Source: Auraticoccus cholistanensis (GTDB lineage Bacteria; Actinomycetota; Actinomycetes; Propionibacteriales; Propionibacteriaceae). Taken from it: a stretch of DNA of 64,000 nt. This document shows, piece by piece, positions 46,240-57,710 of the stretch. The DNA is taken from NCBI RefSeq assembly GCF_009742705.1, contig NZ_WPCU01000009.1, positions 62,526-126,525 on the forward strand. The letters run 5' to 3'. Under the pieces are notes generated by a model that had not been told where the DNA came from, searched no databases, and was given only the letters and a program-made list of their open reading frames with translations. Both the position numbers and the translations under genes were made by a program. How positions within the stretch are numbered: position 1 is the stretch's first letter; each line of letters starts with the position of its first letter.

Positions 46240-47540
46240 GCATCCTCGTCGTCAGTGCCTCCCACCACGGAGCGAGCGTCGAGTCGCTGAACGCGCTCGC
46301 GCTCGACACCGCCGGGGTGGTGAAGCTGGTGCACGCGCTGACCGGCGACGAGCAGGTCAGCGAGGCGGTGGTGCTCTCCACCTGCAACCGCACCGAGGTC
46401 TACGTGCAGGCCGAGCGCTTCCACGCCGGGCTGGAGACGGTGGTGACCGAGCTCGCCGCCGTCTCGGCCCTCGGCGAGGCCGAGCTGCGCCAGATCTGCC
46501 AGGTCTACTACGACGAGGCCGCGGTCGCCCACCTGTTCGCGGTCGCCTCCGGGCTGGAGTCGATGGTGGTGGGGGAGAGCCAGATCCTCGGCCAGGTCCG
46601 CCACGCCCTCACCACCTGCCAGCAGGCCGGGACGGTCGGCTCCGCGCTCAACAGCCTGTTCCAGCAGGCGCTGCGGGTGGGCAAGCGCGTGCAGCACGAG
46701 ACCTCCGTCGGCTCCGCCGGACGGTCCCTGGTCAGCGCCGCGGTGGACGTCCTGGAGCAGCGGCTGGGCACCCTCGCCGGCCAGACCGTGGTCGTCCTCG
46801 GGGCGGGCAGCATCGCCTCGCTGGCCGCCCACACCGTGGCCGGCACCGGGGCCGAGGTGGTCGTGGTCAACCGCACCCTGGCCAAGGCGCAGCGGCTGGC
46901 CGAGCAGGTCGAGGGGCGCGCGCTGCCGCTGACCGACCTCGACCGGGCGCTGGCCGAGGCCGACGTGCTGGTCACCTGCGTCGGCGCCCCGGGCACCGTG
47001 GTCGGGGTGGAGCAGGTGCGCACCACGCCGCTGCGGGCGGTGGTCGACCTGGCCGTCCCCGCCGACGTCGACCCGGCGGTGGGTGAGCTCGTCTCGCTGG
47101 TCGACCTGACCACGCTGCGCGACGAGCAGGTCGACACCGCCAGCGCCGACGAGGTGCAGGCGGCCGCCGACCTGGTGGCCGGCGAGGTGTCGGACTTCCT
47201 CGGCGCCCGGCGGGCCGCGACCGTCACCCCCACCGTGGTGGCGCTGCGGACCATGGCCGCGGAGGTGGTGGCCGCCGAGATGACCCGGCTGCGTGGCAAG
47301 GCGCCGGACCTGGCCGCCGAGCAGCTGCACGAGGTGGAGCGGACCGTCCGGCGGGTGGTGGACAAGATCCTGCACCAGCCGACCGTCCGGCTGCAGGCCC
47401 ACGCGGCCACCGAGGGCGCCACCGACTACGCCGACGCCCTGCGCGAGCTGTTCGCCCTCGACCCCGAGCGGGTGGAGGCGGTCTCCCGCTCGCGGCTCTC
47501 CGTCGGCGACGTGCCGCGGAACGTGGTGACCGGCGGGTGA
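46236..47540 (+). CDS. hemA: glutamyl-tRNA reductase
   Basis: 434 residues. The catalytic Cys50 is in LSTCNRTEVYV; GLESMVVGESQILGQVRHAL, the NADPH motif VVVLGAGSIASLAAHTVAGTGA and a dimerisation helix end match. First committed step of C5 heme synthesis. GTG 46236 overlaps rex (GTGA) and its stop overlaps hemC the same way. Confidence 0.97.
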   Translation: MSILVVSASHHGASVESLNALALDTAGVVKLVHALTGDEQVSEAVVLSTCNRTEVYVQAERFHAGLETVVTELAAVSALGEAELRQICQVYYDEAAVAHLFAVASGLESMVVGESQILGQVRHALTTCQQAGTVGSALNSLFQQALRVGKRVQHETSVGSAGRSLVSAAVDVLEQRLGTLAGQTVVVLGAGSIASLAAHTVAGTGAEVVVVNRTLAKAQRLAEQVEGRALPLTDLDRALAEADVLVTCVGAPGTVVGVEQVRTTPLRAVVDLAVPADVDPAVGELVSLVDLTTLRDEQVDTASADEVQAAADLVAGEVSDFLGARRAATVTPTVVALRTMAAEVVAAEMTRLRGKAPDLAAEQLHEVERTVRRVVDKILHQPTVRLQAHAATEGATDYADALRELFALDPERVEAVSRSRLSVGDVPRNVVTGG

Positions 47541-48565
47541 CCACGCTGCGGGTCGGGGCCCGGACGTCCCCGCTGGCCCGCACCCAGGCCGACTGGGTGG
47601 CGGCGCGGATCGAGGCCCGGGGGGTGCCCTGCGAGTTCGTCGGGGTGGTCACCACCGGCGACGTCGACCAGCGCGCGCTGACCCAGATCGGCGGCACCGG
47701 GCTGTTCGTCGGCGCGGTCCGCTCGGGGCTGGTGCGCCGCACCATCGACGTCGCGGTGCACTCCCTCAAGGACCTGCCCACCGGGGCCGAGCCGGGGCTG
47801 CGGATCGCCGCGATGCCCGAGCGCGAGGACGTCCGCGACGTGCTGGTCGGCTCCACCCTCGACGCCCTCGGCGACGGCGCCCGGGTGGGCACCGGCTCAC
47901 CGCGGCGGGCGGTGCAGCTGCAGGCGTGGGCGCACCGGCAGGGGATCGACCTGCAGGTGGTGCCGGTGCGCGGCAACGTCGACACCCGGATCGGGCACGT
48001 CGGCTCCGGCGCGCTGGACGCCACCGTGCTCGCCGCCGCCGGGCTGCGCCGCCTCGGCCGGCTGGTGGCCGAGGGTCCCGACGGCCGCTGCCGGGTGGTC
48101 TCGGCCGGCGAGGGCGGCACGCCGGAGGACGGCGTGGTGGCCCAGCTGGTGCCCACCGACGTGCTGCTGCCCGCCGCCGGGCAGGGGGCGCTGGCGGTGG
48201 AGGTCGCCGAGGACAACGAGCTTCCCGAGCTGTCGGCGGTGGACGCCCTGGACGACCCCGCCACCCGCGCCCGGGTGACCGCGGAGCGGACCTTCCTGGC
48301 CCGGCTCGAGGCGGGCTGCCTGGCCCCGGTGGGGGTGCTGGCTTCGCTCCACGCGTCTCCGCCGTCCGGCACAGGGGATTCTCAGGCCCAGGATTTGACT
48401 CTGGACGCCGTAATTGGGAGAACCATAGGGAGCGACGTCGCCCACCCGGCGGTCCCGGAGCTGCTGCAGGTGAGTCTCACCGGCGCGGTGTCACAGGCCC
48501 GTCAGCTGGGTACTGAGCTCGCCGAGCAGGCGCTGTCCCGGCTGGGGCACGACCTGCGCCGGTGA
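47537..48565 (+). CDS. hemC: hydroxymethylbilane synthase (porphobilinogen deaminase)
   Basis: 342 residues. RVGARTSPLARTQADWVAARIE, HSLKDLPTGAEPGLRIAAMPEREDVRD, RRAVQLQAWAHRQGIDLQVVPVRGNVDTR and the dipyrromethane Cys in LEAGCLAPVG. Joins four porphobilinogens. An oddity: codons 48343-48435 in the third domain use many rare triplets (GTA, ATT, AGA, ATA, TTG, ACA) and about 55% GC in a region near 75%, though the frame is intact. Confidence 0.96.
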   Translation: MTTLRVGARTSPLARTQADWVAARIEARGVPCEFVGVVTTGDVDQRALTQIGGTGLFVGAVRSGLVRRTIDVAVHSLKDLPTGAEPGLRIAAMPEREDVRDVLVGSTLDALGDGARVGTGSPRRAVQLQAWAHRQGIDLQVVPVRGNVDTRIGHVGSGALDATVLAAAGLRRLGRLVAEGPDGRCRVVSAGEGGTPEDGVVAQLVPTDVLLPAAGQGALAVEVAEDNELPELSAVDALDDPATRARVTAERTFLARLEAGCLAPVGVLASLHASPPSGTGDSQAQDLTLDAVIGRTIGSDVAHPAVPELLQVSLTGAVSQARQLGTELAEQALSRLGHDLRR

Positions 48566-48622
48566 GGCACCTCCCACACGCCTCCACCGAGCCAGCCGCT
48601 GGTGGAGGAGAGAGCGAGTCCC

Positions 48623-50311
48623 ATGAGCACCGCCCAGGTCACCCCGCCCGCGCCTCATGGCGACACGTCCCGGCCGGACCTGTCGCTCGACCCGGGTCAC
48701 GTTACGCCTCCCGTCCAGGTCCCCCGCGGCCGGGTCATCTTCGTCGGCACCGGCCCGGGTGACCCCGACCTGCTGACCCTGGGTGCGGTCGCCGCCATCG
48801 CCGAGGCCGACGCGGTGCTGCTGGACAGCGAGAACCTCGCCGCGATCTTCGACCACCCCGCCGTCAGCACCGCCGAGGGGGTGCGGCCGGTGTCCATCGG
48901 CACGCGCGAGAACGGCAAGAACCTGGCCCCCTCCGCCCGCGCCAAGCAGGTGCTCAAGGCCGCCGCCGGCGGCGGCCGGGTGGTGCGGCTGGTGCAGGGC
49001 GACCCCTTCCTCGACGGCGGCGTCGCCGACGAGGCCGCCGCCTGCGTCAAGGGCGGCATCGACTTCGAGGTGGTCCCGGGCGTCTCGGCGCTGACCGCGG
49101 TCCCCGAGTACGCCGGGGTGGCGCTCAACAACGCCGCCGGCACCCACTTCGTCTCGGCCATGGACGGCCGCATCACCAAGAGCAGCTCCTCGCAGTGGGC
49201 CCCCACCGGCACCCTGGTGGTCAGCACCCGCGCCGGGATGGTCCCCGACGTGGCGGCGGCCGCGATCGGCTGCGGGCGTCCGCCGGAGGACCCGGTGCTC
49301 ATCACCCTGGGCGGTGGCAGCACCGAGCAGAACAGCGTGGTCACCACGCTGGCCGAGCTGCCTCGGGCGGTGGCCGGGGCCGACGTGGACCCCGAGCTGC
49401 CGGTGCACGTGATGGTCGGTCCCGTGGTCGAGCACCGCGAGGACCTCAGCTGGTACGAGACCAAGCCGCTCTTCGGCTGGCGGGTGCTGGTGCCCCGCAC
49501 CAAGGACCAGGCCGGTCCGATGACGGCCCGGCTGCGCAGCTACGGCGCGCACAGCGACGAGGTCCCCACCATCTCGGTCGAGCCGCCGCGGAGCCCGCAG
49601 CAGATGGACCGCGCCGTCCGCGGCCTGGTCGAGGGACGCTTCGAGTGGGTGGCCTTCACCTCGGTGAACGCGGTCAAGGCCGTCCGGGAGAAGTTCGAGC
49701 AGTACGGCCTGGACGCCCGCGCGTTCTCGGGCCTGAAGGTCGCCGCCGTCGGCCAGGTGACCGCCGCGGCGCTGCAGTCGTGGGGCATCGAGCCCGACCT
49801 GGTGCCGACCAGCGAGCAGTCCTCGGCCGGTCTGGTGGCGGAGTTCCCGCCCTACGACGAGGTGCTGGACCCGATCAACCGGGTGTTCCTGCCGCGGGCC
49901 GACATCGCCACCGAGACGCTGTCGGCGGGGCTGACCGACCTGGGCTGGGAGGTCGAGGACGTCACCGCGTACCGGACCGTCCGCGCCGCCCCGCCGCCCG
50001 CCCCGATCCGCGAGGCGATCAAGGGCGGGCAGTTCGACGCGGTGGTCTTCACCTCCTCCTCCACGGTGCGCAACCTGGTGGGGATCGCCGGCAAGCCGCA
50101 CCCGAACACGGTGGTCGCCGTGATCGGCCCCGCCACCGCCCGGACCTGCGAGGAGCACGGCCTGCGGGTCGACGTGATGGCCGCCAAGCCGTCCGTCGTC
50201 GCCCTGGCCGACGCCCTGGCCAGCTTCGCCGCCACCCGCCGCGACGAGATGCTCAGCCGCGGCGAGCCCGTGGTCAAGCCGTCGCAGCAGAAGGCCGCCC
50301 GCCGCCGCTGA
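48623..50311 (+). CDS. fused uroporphyrinogen-III methyltransferase / uroporphyrinogen-III synthase
   Basis: 562 residues from ATG 48623. After a ~38-residue flexible lead, a SUMT (CobA/CysG-like) domain begins at VIFVGTGPGDPDLLTLGAV and runs to about 275; a HemD domain (about 285-545) follows, with VAFTSVNAVKAV and VVFTSSSTVRNLVG. One protein thus closes the tetrapyrrole ring and can methylate it toward siroheme and B12. GGAGGAGAGAG precedes the ATG; an in-frame GTG at 48602 is possible. A giant palindrome follows its stop. Confidence 0.93.
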   Translation: MSTAQVTPPAPHGDTSRPDLSLDPGHVTPPVQVPRGRVIFVGTGPGDPDLLTLGAVAAIAEADAVLLDSENLAAIFDHPAVSTAEGVRPVSIGTRENGKNLAPSARAKQVLKAAAGGGRVVRLVQGDPFLDGGVADEAAACVKGGIDFEVVPGVSALTAVPEYAGVALNNAAGTHFVSAMDGRITKSSSSQWAPTGTLVVSTRAGMVPDVAAAAIGCGRPPEDPVLITLGGGSTEQNSVVTTLAELPRAVAGADVDPELPVHVMVGPVVEHREDLSWYETKPLFGWRVLVPRTKDQAGPMTARLRSYGAHSDEVPTISVEPPRSPQQMDRAVRGLVEGRFEWVAFTSVNAVKAVREKFEQYGLDARAFSGLKVAAVGQVTAAALQSWGIEPDLVPTSEQSSAGLVAEFPPYDEVLDPINRVFLPRADIATETLSAGLTDLGWEVEDVTAYRTVRAAPPPAPIREAIKGGQFDAVVFTSSSTVRNLVGIAGKPHPNTVVAVIGPATARTCEEHGLRVDVMAAKPSVVALADALASFAATRRDEMLSRGEPVVKPSQQKAARRR

Positions 50312-50341
50312 GCCACCCCGGCCAACCGCCGCCCCCTCCCG

Positions 50342-50580
50342 CCCTGCCCGGCTGTATGTCGTCCGGGTCACGCCCGGTGTGTCGCGGCGTGTCGGGATGT
50401 CCGGGCGCGACGGCGTACACGTTCCCAGGGGACGCCCTGCTGCCCGGCCGCACCGGTCCGGCGGCGGCCGTGACGGCTCGCGGGAGGCGCTCCCTGAGGA
50501 CGTGTACGCGGACGCAGCGGTACAGCCGGACACGCCGCGACACGCCGACCGTGACCGCGACGACATACAGCCTGGCGGGG
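50342..50580. repeat. giant imperfect palindrome between hemD and hemB
   Basis: Core arms 50350-50422 and 50500-50572 are inverted copies of equal length with 60 of 73 positions complementary and no gaps; perfect blocks include GGCTGTATGTCGTC, GTGTCGCGGCGTGTC and GCGTACACGT. Pairing extends outward with 6 of 8 more and inward for about 14 nt, so a stem of over 90 bp is possible. No ORF, transposase or target duplication is evident. Confidence 0.88.
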
Positions 50581-50590
50581 TGGGTGGTGT

Positions 50591-50620
50591 CGGTCACGCG
50601 GATTCGGCCTCGGCTGACCG
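50591..50620. promoter_or_regulatory. CGGTCA-N18-TGACCG upstream of hemB
   Basis: Perfect 6-bp arms just before the hemB -10; its CGGTCACG also occurs in the right palindrome arm and, with one change, in the left arm. Possible operator. Confidence 0.35.
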
Positions 50621-50627
50621 GGCGGCA

Positions 50628-50633
50628 TAGGTT
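50628..50633 (+). promoter_or_regulatory. -10 box TAGGTT, leaderless start of hemB
   Basis: TAGGTT ends 6 nt before GTG 50640; a GTG at 50634 directly abuts the box and is less likely. Confidence 0.6.
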
Positions 50634-50639
50634 GTGACG

Positions 50640-51626
50640 GTGAGCGTGAGCGGACCTGTGGTACGACCCCGACGGCTGCGGCGCACTCCGGTGATGCGGG
50701 CCATGGTGGCCGAGCACCAGGTCGAGCCCCGCCAGCTGGTGCTCCCGCTGTTCGTGGCCGAGGGCGCCACCGCGCCCCGCCCGATCAGCTCGATGCCCGG
50801 CGTCGTGCAGCACACCATGGACACCCTGCGGGCCACCGCCGCCCAGTCCGCCGAGGCCGGGCTGGCCGGGGTGATGCTGTTCGGGGTGCCGCAGACCCAG
50901 GACGCCACCGGCTCCGGCGCGCTGGCCGAGGACGGCGTGCTGAACCGGGCGATCGAGGCCGTCCGGGCCGAGGTCGGCGAGTCCCTGCTGGTGATGAGCG
51001 ACGTCTGCCTGGACGAGTTCACCGACCACGGCCACTGCGGGCTGCTGGCCGCCGACGGCTCGGTGGACAACGACCGCACCGTCGAGGTGTACGCCCGGAT
51101 GGCGGTGATGCACGCCGAGCGCGGCGCCCACGTGGTCGCCCCCAGCGGCATGATGGACGGCCAGGTCGCCGCGGTCCGCGAGGCGCTGGACGCCGGCGGC
51201 CACACCGACACCGTGGTGATGGCCTACGCCGCCAAGTACGCCTCGGCCTTCTACGGACCCTTCCGCGAGGCCGTCGGCTCCTCGCTGGTGGGGGACCGCA
51301 AGACCTACCAGCAGGACCCGGCCAACGTGCGCGAGGCGCTGCGCGAGGTCCGCCTCGACGTCGAGCAGGGTGCGGACCTGGTGATGGTGAAGCCCGCCCT
51401 CGGCTACCTCGACGTGCTGGCCCGCACCGCCGCCGAGGTGGACGTCCCCGTGGCCGCCTACAACGTCTCGGGGGAGTACGCCATGGTCGAGGCCGCCGCC
51501 GAGCGCGGCTGGATCGACCGCGACCGCGCCATCGCCGAGACCCTGCTGTCCATCCGCCGGGCCGGCGCCGACGTCGTCCTCAGCTACTGGGCGCTGGAGT
51601 ACGCCCAGCGGCTGTGGCGCCGGTGA
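50640..51626 (+). CDS. hemB: porphobilinogen synthase
   Basis: 328 residues. Schiff-base lysines are in [16 protein letters not shown] and [10 protein letters not shown]; the metal region [16 protein letters not shown] has one Cys but lacks the second zinc Cys before the Thr, so it looks like the magnesium-leaning class. Combines two ALA molecules. Start GTG 50640 set by the -10 box. It has its own promoter after the palindrome rather than being simply joined to cobA/hemD. Confidence 0.95.
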   Translation: MSVSGPVVRPRRLRRTPVMRAMVAEHQVEPRQLVLPLFVAEGATAPRPISSMPGVVQHTMDTLRATAAQSAEAGLAGVMLFGVPQTQDATGSGALAEDGVLNRAIEAVRAEVGESLLVMSDVCLDEFTDHGHCGLLAADGSVDNDRTVEVYARMAVMHAERGAHVVAPSGMMDGQVAAVREALDAGGHTDTVVMAYAAKYASAFYGPFREAVGSSLVGDRKTYQQDPANVREALREVRLDVEQGADLVMVKPALGYLDVLARTAAEVDVPVAAYNVSGEYAMVEAAAERGWIDRDRAIAETLLSIRRAGADVVLSYWALEYAQRLWRR

Positions 51627-51654
51627 GCACCGTCCGCGGCCCGAGGAGGAACCC

Positions 51655-52998
51655 GTGACCGACGCCGTCTCCCGCCAGCTCTTCGAGCGGGCCCAGCAGG
51701 TCGTCCCCGGCGGGGTGAACTCGCCGGTGCGGGCCTTCCGCGCCGTCGGCGGCACCCCGCGGTTCATCGCCTCCGCGCACGGGCCCTACCTGGTCGACGC
51801 CGACGGCAACGAGCTCGTCGACCTGGTCTGCTCCTGGGGCCCGATGATCCTCGGCCACGCCCACCCCGAGGTGATCGCCGCCGTCCGCGACGCCGCCGGC
51901 CGCGGGACCTCCTACGGCGCGCCCACGCAGGCCGAGGTCGAGCTCGCCGAGGCGATCGTCGAGCGCACCCCGGTCGAGCAGGTGCGGCTGGTCAACAGCG
52001 GCACCGAGGCGACCATGAGCGTGCTGCGGCTGGCCCGCGCCGCCACCGGCCGCGACCTGGTGGTGAAGTTCGCCGGCTGCTACCACGGCCACGTGGACGC
52101 CCTGCTGGCCTCGGCCGGCTCCGGCGTCGCCACCCTGTCCGACGCCGCCGCCCTGGCGACCCCGGCCAGCCCCGGCGTGCCGGCCGCCACCACCGCGCAG
52201 ACCCTGGTGCTGCCCTACAACGACCGGGCCGCCGTCACCGCCGCCTTCGCCGAGCACGGCGAGCGCATCGCCTGCCTGGTCACCGAGGCCGCCCCCGGCA
52301 ACATGGGCGTGATCGAGCCCGGCGTCGAGGACGGCGAGCACTTCAACGCCTTCCTCGCCCGCACCTGCCGCGAGCACGGCGCGCTGTTCGTCTCCGACGA
52401 GGTGATGACCGGGTTCCGGGTCTCCCGCCAGGGCCAGTACGGCCGCGACGGCGTGGAGCCGGACCTGATGACCTTCGGCAAGGTGATGGGCGGCGGGTTC
52501 CCGGCGGCGGCCTTCGGCGGTCGCGCCGAGCTGATGCAGCTGCTGTCCCCGGTCGGCTCGGTCTACCAGGCCGGCACCCTGTCGGGGAACCCGGTGGCCA
52601 GCGCCGCCGGCGCCACCACGCTGCGGCTGCTCGACGACGACGTCTACACCCGCCTCGACCGCTCCGCCGACGTGCTGCGCTCGGCGGTGGCCGAGGTGTT
52701 CACCGAGGTCGGCCTGCCGCACGTGGTGCAGAGCGCCGGCAGCATGTTCAGCGTCTTCTTCACCCCCGCCGACGTCGACCGCGTCCCCGACTACGCCACC
52801 GCCCAGCGCCAGGACACCGCCGCCCACGCCGCCTTCTTCCACGCCATGCTGGACGCCGGCGTGTACCTGCCGCCGAGCGCCTACGAGGCCTGGTTCCTGT
52901 CCACGGCGCACGACGACGTGGCCCTGTCGCGTATCGTCGAGGCGCTGCCGGCGGCCGCGCGGTCCGCGGCTGCTGTGACCACCGCGAAGAGGATCTGA
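51655..52998 (+). CDS. hemL: glutamate-1-semialdehyde aminomutase
   Basis: 447 residues. [49 protein letters not shown], the PLP-lysine region [18 protein letters not shown] and a full C-terminal domain. Makes ALA. GTG 51655 after GGCCCGAGGAGG. The 28-bp gap after hemB and 7 bp before the phosphatase gene suggest one unit through to ccsB. Confidence 0.97.
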   Translation: MTDAVSRQLFERAQQVVPGGVNSPVRAFRAVGGTPRFIASAHGPYLVDADGNELVDLVCSWGPMILGHAHPEVIAAVRDAAGRGTSYGAPTQAEVELAEAIVERTPVEQVRLVNSGTEATMSVLRLARAATGRDLVVKFAGCYHGHVDALLASAGSGVATLSDAAALATPASPGVPAATTAQTLVLPYNDRAAVTAAFAEHGERIACLVTEAAPGNMGVIEPGVEDGEHFNAFLARTCREHGALFVSDEVMTGFRVSRQGQYGRDGVEPDLMTFGKVMGGGFPAAAFGGRAELMQLLSPVGSVYQAGTLSGNPVASAAGATTLRLLDDDVYTRLDRSADVLRSAVAEVFTEVGLPHVVQSAGSMFSVFFTPADVDRVPDYATAQRQDTAAHAAFFHAMLDAGVYLPPSAYEAWFLSTAHDDVALSRIVEALPAAARSAAAVTTAKRI

Positions 52999-53005
52999 GG
53001 GAGCT

Positions 53006-53692
53006 GTGAGCGGGATCGAGCGAGCGCAGGCACCGGTCCACCGGGGCCGGGCCGTCGTCCACCTGCTGCGCCACGGCGAGGTGGAGAACCCCACCGGGGT
53101 GCTCTACGGCCGGCTGCCGGACTTCCACCTCTCCGAGCGGGGCCGGGCCATGGCCGAGCGCCTCGCCGAGCACCTGGCCGCCAACGACATCGCCCACCTG
53201 CGCTGCTCGCCGCTGGAGCGGGCGCTGGAGACCATGGAGCCGCTCGCGGCCCGCCACCCCGACGTCGAGGTCGTCGTCGACGAGCGGGTGGTGGAGTCCT
53301 CGAACCTGCTGCAGGGCAAGGTGCTCTCCGCCAGCCGGTCCGCGCTCCGCGACCCGCGCACCTGGTGGCTGCTGCGCAACCCCACCCGGCCCTCCTGGGG
53401 CGAGCCCTACCGCGACATCGTGCTGCGGATGCGCGCCGCCGTGCTGGACGCCGCCATCGCCGCCGACGGCCGCGAGGCGGTCATCGTCTCCCACCAGCTG
53501 CCCATCTGGATGGCCCGCTGCGACGCCGAGGGACGCCGGCTGGTGCACGACCCGCGCCGCCGCCAGTGCACGCTGACCAGCCTGACGTCCTTCACCGTGA
53601 TCGACGGTCGCACCGTGAAGGTCGACTACGCCGAGCCGGCCAGGGACCTGCTGCCGGTGCGCGCCGGCAAGCAGTTCGTCGCCGGCGCCTAG
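53006..53692 (+). CDS. histidine phosphatase family protein
   Basis: 228 residues. HLLRHGEVENPTGVLYGRLPDFHLSERG carries the RHG site, CSPLERALETMEPLA the second and VIVSHQLPIWM the distal His. It matches the phosphoglycerate-mutase-like gene that sits between hemL and the cytochrome-c genes in mycobacteria (Rv0525). Substrate unknown. GTG 53006. Confidence 0.87.
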   Translation: MSGIERAQAPVHRGRAVVHLLRHGEVENPTGVLYGRLPDFHLSERGRAMAERLAEHLAANDIAHLRCSPLERALETMEPLAARHPDVEVVVDERVVESSNLLQGKVLSASRSALRDPRTWWLLRNPTRPSWGEPYRDIVLRMRAAVLDAAIAADGREAVIVSHQLPIWMARCDAEGRRLVHDPRRRQCTLTSLTSFTVIDGRTVKVDYAEPARDLLPVRAGKQFVAGA

Positions 53693-53703
53693 AGGAGCCC
53701 CTG

Positions 53704-54351
53704 GTGCCGCCCGCTCCCTCGTCCTCACGCGCTCCCTCGTCCTCACGCCCTCCCTCGTCCTCAGGCGCTGCCGTCCCGCTCCGCGGGCTGCTCGCCGCGG
53801 CGCTGGGCCTCGCCCTGACGCTGACCGGCTGCAGCGCCGCCGGCGGGACGTCCGGCGGCGGCGTGCAGGAGGGGTTCGTCTCCGGTGACGGGACGATCAC
53901 CCAGGTCGCCCCGGACGAGCGCGAGCCCGCACCCGACATCACCGGCCCGGTGGTGGGTGGCGGCGAACCGGTCTCCCTGGCCGACCACCGCGGCGAGGTG
54001 GTCGTGCTGAACGTGTGGGCGTCCTGGTGCGCGCCCTGCCGGGCCGAGGCGCGGGACCTGGTCGAGGCCGCCGCCCAGACCGGGGGCACCGCGCAGTTCA
54101 TCGGGCTCAACGCCAAGGAGGACAACCCCTCCGCGGAGGAGGCCTACCTGCGCGCCTTCGAGGTGAGCTACCCCAGCCTGGACGACCCCACCGGTGAGCT
54201 GCAGCTGCGCTTCGCCGACAACCTGCCGCCCGCGGCCATCCCGAGCACCCTGGTCATCGACCGGGAGGGGAGGGTGGCCGCCCGCGTGCTCGGCACCATC
54301 AGCGCCGCCACCCTGGTCGCCCTGGTCACCGACGTGGCGGAGGGGCGCTGA
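53704..54351 (+). CDS. resA: ResA/TlpA-like thioredoxin lipoprotein
   Basis: 215 residues. The signal region ends in the lipobox LTGC, giving a lipid-anchored protein outside the membrane; the redox pair is WCAPC in [21 protein letters not shown]. It keeps apocytochrome c cysteines reduced. The n-region is odd: three 18-bp repeats encode [18 protein letters not shown] with rare codons. GTG 53704 is needed because no later start precedes the helix. GAGGAG overlaps the previous stop. Confidence 0.9.
   Translation: MPPAPSSSRAPSSSRPPSSSGAAVPLRGLLAAALGLALTLTGCSAAGGTSGGGVQEGFVSGDGTITQVAPDEREPAPDITGPVVGGGEPVSLADHRGEVVVLNVWASWCAPCRAEARDLVEAAAQTGGTAQFIGLNAKEDNPSAEEAYLRAFEVSYPSLDDPTGELQLRFADNLPPAAIPSTLVIDREGRVAARVLGTISAATLVALVTDVAEGR
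53713..53766 (+). repeat. three 18-bp tandem repeats in resA
   Basis: Units at 53713-53730, 53731-53748 (identical) and 53749-53766 (two changes). In frame, so copy number changes would alter only the signal n-region length. Confidence 0.85.
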
Positions 54352-55111
54352 TGGTCCCGCTGCAGCTCGCCGGCTGGCTGACCGAGGCGGTCAGCGGCTC
54401 GATGGTGCTCGCCCTGCCCGTGGCGCTGCTGGTCGGCGCCGTCTCCTTCTTCAGCCCCTGCGTGGTGCCGCTGCTGCCCGGCTACCTCTCCTACGCCACC
54501 GGTCTGGGCGCCGCCCAGGTGCTCGGCGGGGAGGCGCCCCGGGGCCGGATGCTGCTGGGGACGTCGCTGTTCGTGCTGGGCTTCTCGGTGGTGTTCGTGC
54601 TCACCGGGGTGCTCTTCGGCACCGCCGGGCAGGTGCTCGCCGACGCCCGCGGCTGGCTGACCCCGGCCGCCGGGGTGGTGTCGGTGCTGCTCGGGCTGGT
54701 CTTCCTCGGGGTCGTGCCGCTGGGCCGCGGCGAGCTGCGGCTGCGTCGGGTGCCCCGCGCCGGGGTGCTGTTCGCGCCGCTGCTGGGCATGGTCTTCGGC
54801 TTCGGCTGGACCCCCTGCATCGGCCCGACCCTGGCGGCCGTGCTCACCCTCGCCCTCAACGAGGGCAGCGCCTCCCGCGGCGCCCTGCTCGCCTTCGTCT
54901 ACTCCCTCGGGCTCGGCATCCCGTTCGTGCTGGCCGGGCTCGCCTGGACCCGCGTGAACCAGGTGGTCGGCGTCGTCCGGCGCCACCAGCGGCTGGTGAT
55001 GGGCGTGGGCGGTGCGCTGATGGTGCTCACCGGGGTGCTGCTGCTGACCGGGCTGTGGGACGCGGCGATGGCCGGCATCCGGCAGTGGGCCGCCGGCATC
55101 GGGGCGCCGCT

Positions 55112-55115
<4 letters not shown>
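54351..55115 (+). CDS. ccdA: cytochrome c biogenesis protein CcdA
   Basis: 254 residues, six helices. [21 protein letters not shown] and [19 protein letters not shown] hold the two Cys that carry reducing power across the membrane to ResA. TGATG overlap with resA; GTGA overlap with resB. Confidence 0.95.
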
Positions 55116-56739
<1,624 letters not shown>

Positions 56740-56740
<1 letters not shown>

Positions 56741-57708
56741 TGGACTTCGCCGGGGTGTCGAACACGACCATGGTGACCGCCGCGGTGGTCTACCTCTTCG
56801 CGGCGATCGCGCACGCCGCGGAGTGGGCGGCCGCGCGCGGCACCGGTGCCGAGGCGGCGCCGGCGGGGAGCCGGCAGGAGGCCCTGGTCGGTGCCGGGGC
56901 GCCCGGCCCCGAGCCGGTGGCCGACGCCCGTGACCGGGAGCGGGAGGAGCGGGCCCTGCTGCGGGTCGAGCGCTACGGCCGCAGCGGCGTCGCGCTGACG
57001 CTGCTGGCCTTCCCGGTGCACGCGATCGCCGTGGTGACCCGCGGCCTGGCCGCCGACCGGTTCCCGTGGGGGAACATGTACGAGTTCGTCAGCACCTCGC
57101 TGCTGTTCGTGGTGGCGGTGCACCTGTTCCTGGTGCTGCGCGCCGGCCAGCGTTGGCTGGGGCTGCTGGTGACCATGCTCGCCACCATCGGGCTGGGGCT
57201 GGCGGTGACCGTCTTCTACGTCGACGTCGCCCCGCTGGTGCCCTCGCTGCACTCCACCTGGTTCATCTTCCACATCGTCGCCGCCGCGCTGTCCGGTGCC
57301 GCCTTCAACGTCGGCGCGCTGGCCTCGGTGCTCTACCTGGTCAAGGACCGGGCCGAGCGGCGGGGTGCGGTCGGCGGCTACCTGGCCAAGCTGCCCTCCA
57401 CCCGCCAGATCGACCTGCTGGCCTACCGGGCGCACGCCTTCGCCTTCCCGCTGTGGACCTTCACCATCGCCGCCGGGGCCATCTGGGCCCAGTACGCCTG
57501 GGGCCGGTTCTGGGGCTGGGACCCCAAGGAGACGATGAGCCTGGTCACCTGGGTCATCTACGCCGGCTACCTGCACGCCCGCGCCACCGCCGGCTGGCGG
57601 GGCACCCGGGCCGCGGTGCTGGCGCTGTTGGGGGTGGTGGCCTTCTGGTTCAACTTCATCGGCATCAACCTGCTGGTCTCCGGTCTGCACTCCTACGCGG
57701 GGATCTGA
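56740..57708 (+). CDS. ccsB: cytochrome c heme ligase subunit CcsB/ResC
   Basis: 322 residues, about eight helices. The heme-handling WWD-type motif is WGRFWGWDPKETMSLVTW, with flanking His in LHSTWFIFHIVAAALSGAAF and YLHARATAGW. Delivers heme across the membrane to apocytochromes. ATG 56740 overlaps the resB stop. The first ~75 residues include an acidic loop after helix 1. Confidence 0.95.
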
Positions 57709-57710
57709 CG

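Noticed and set aside
50350..50572. Both palindrome arms can be read as a similar Cys-containing peptide (CRGVSGC)
   Set aside because: The similarity follows from the arms being inverted copies; no start, ribosome site or codon bias supports translation.
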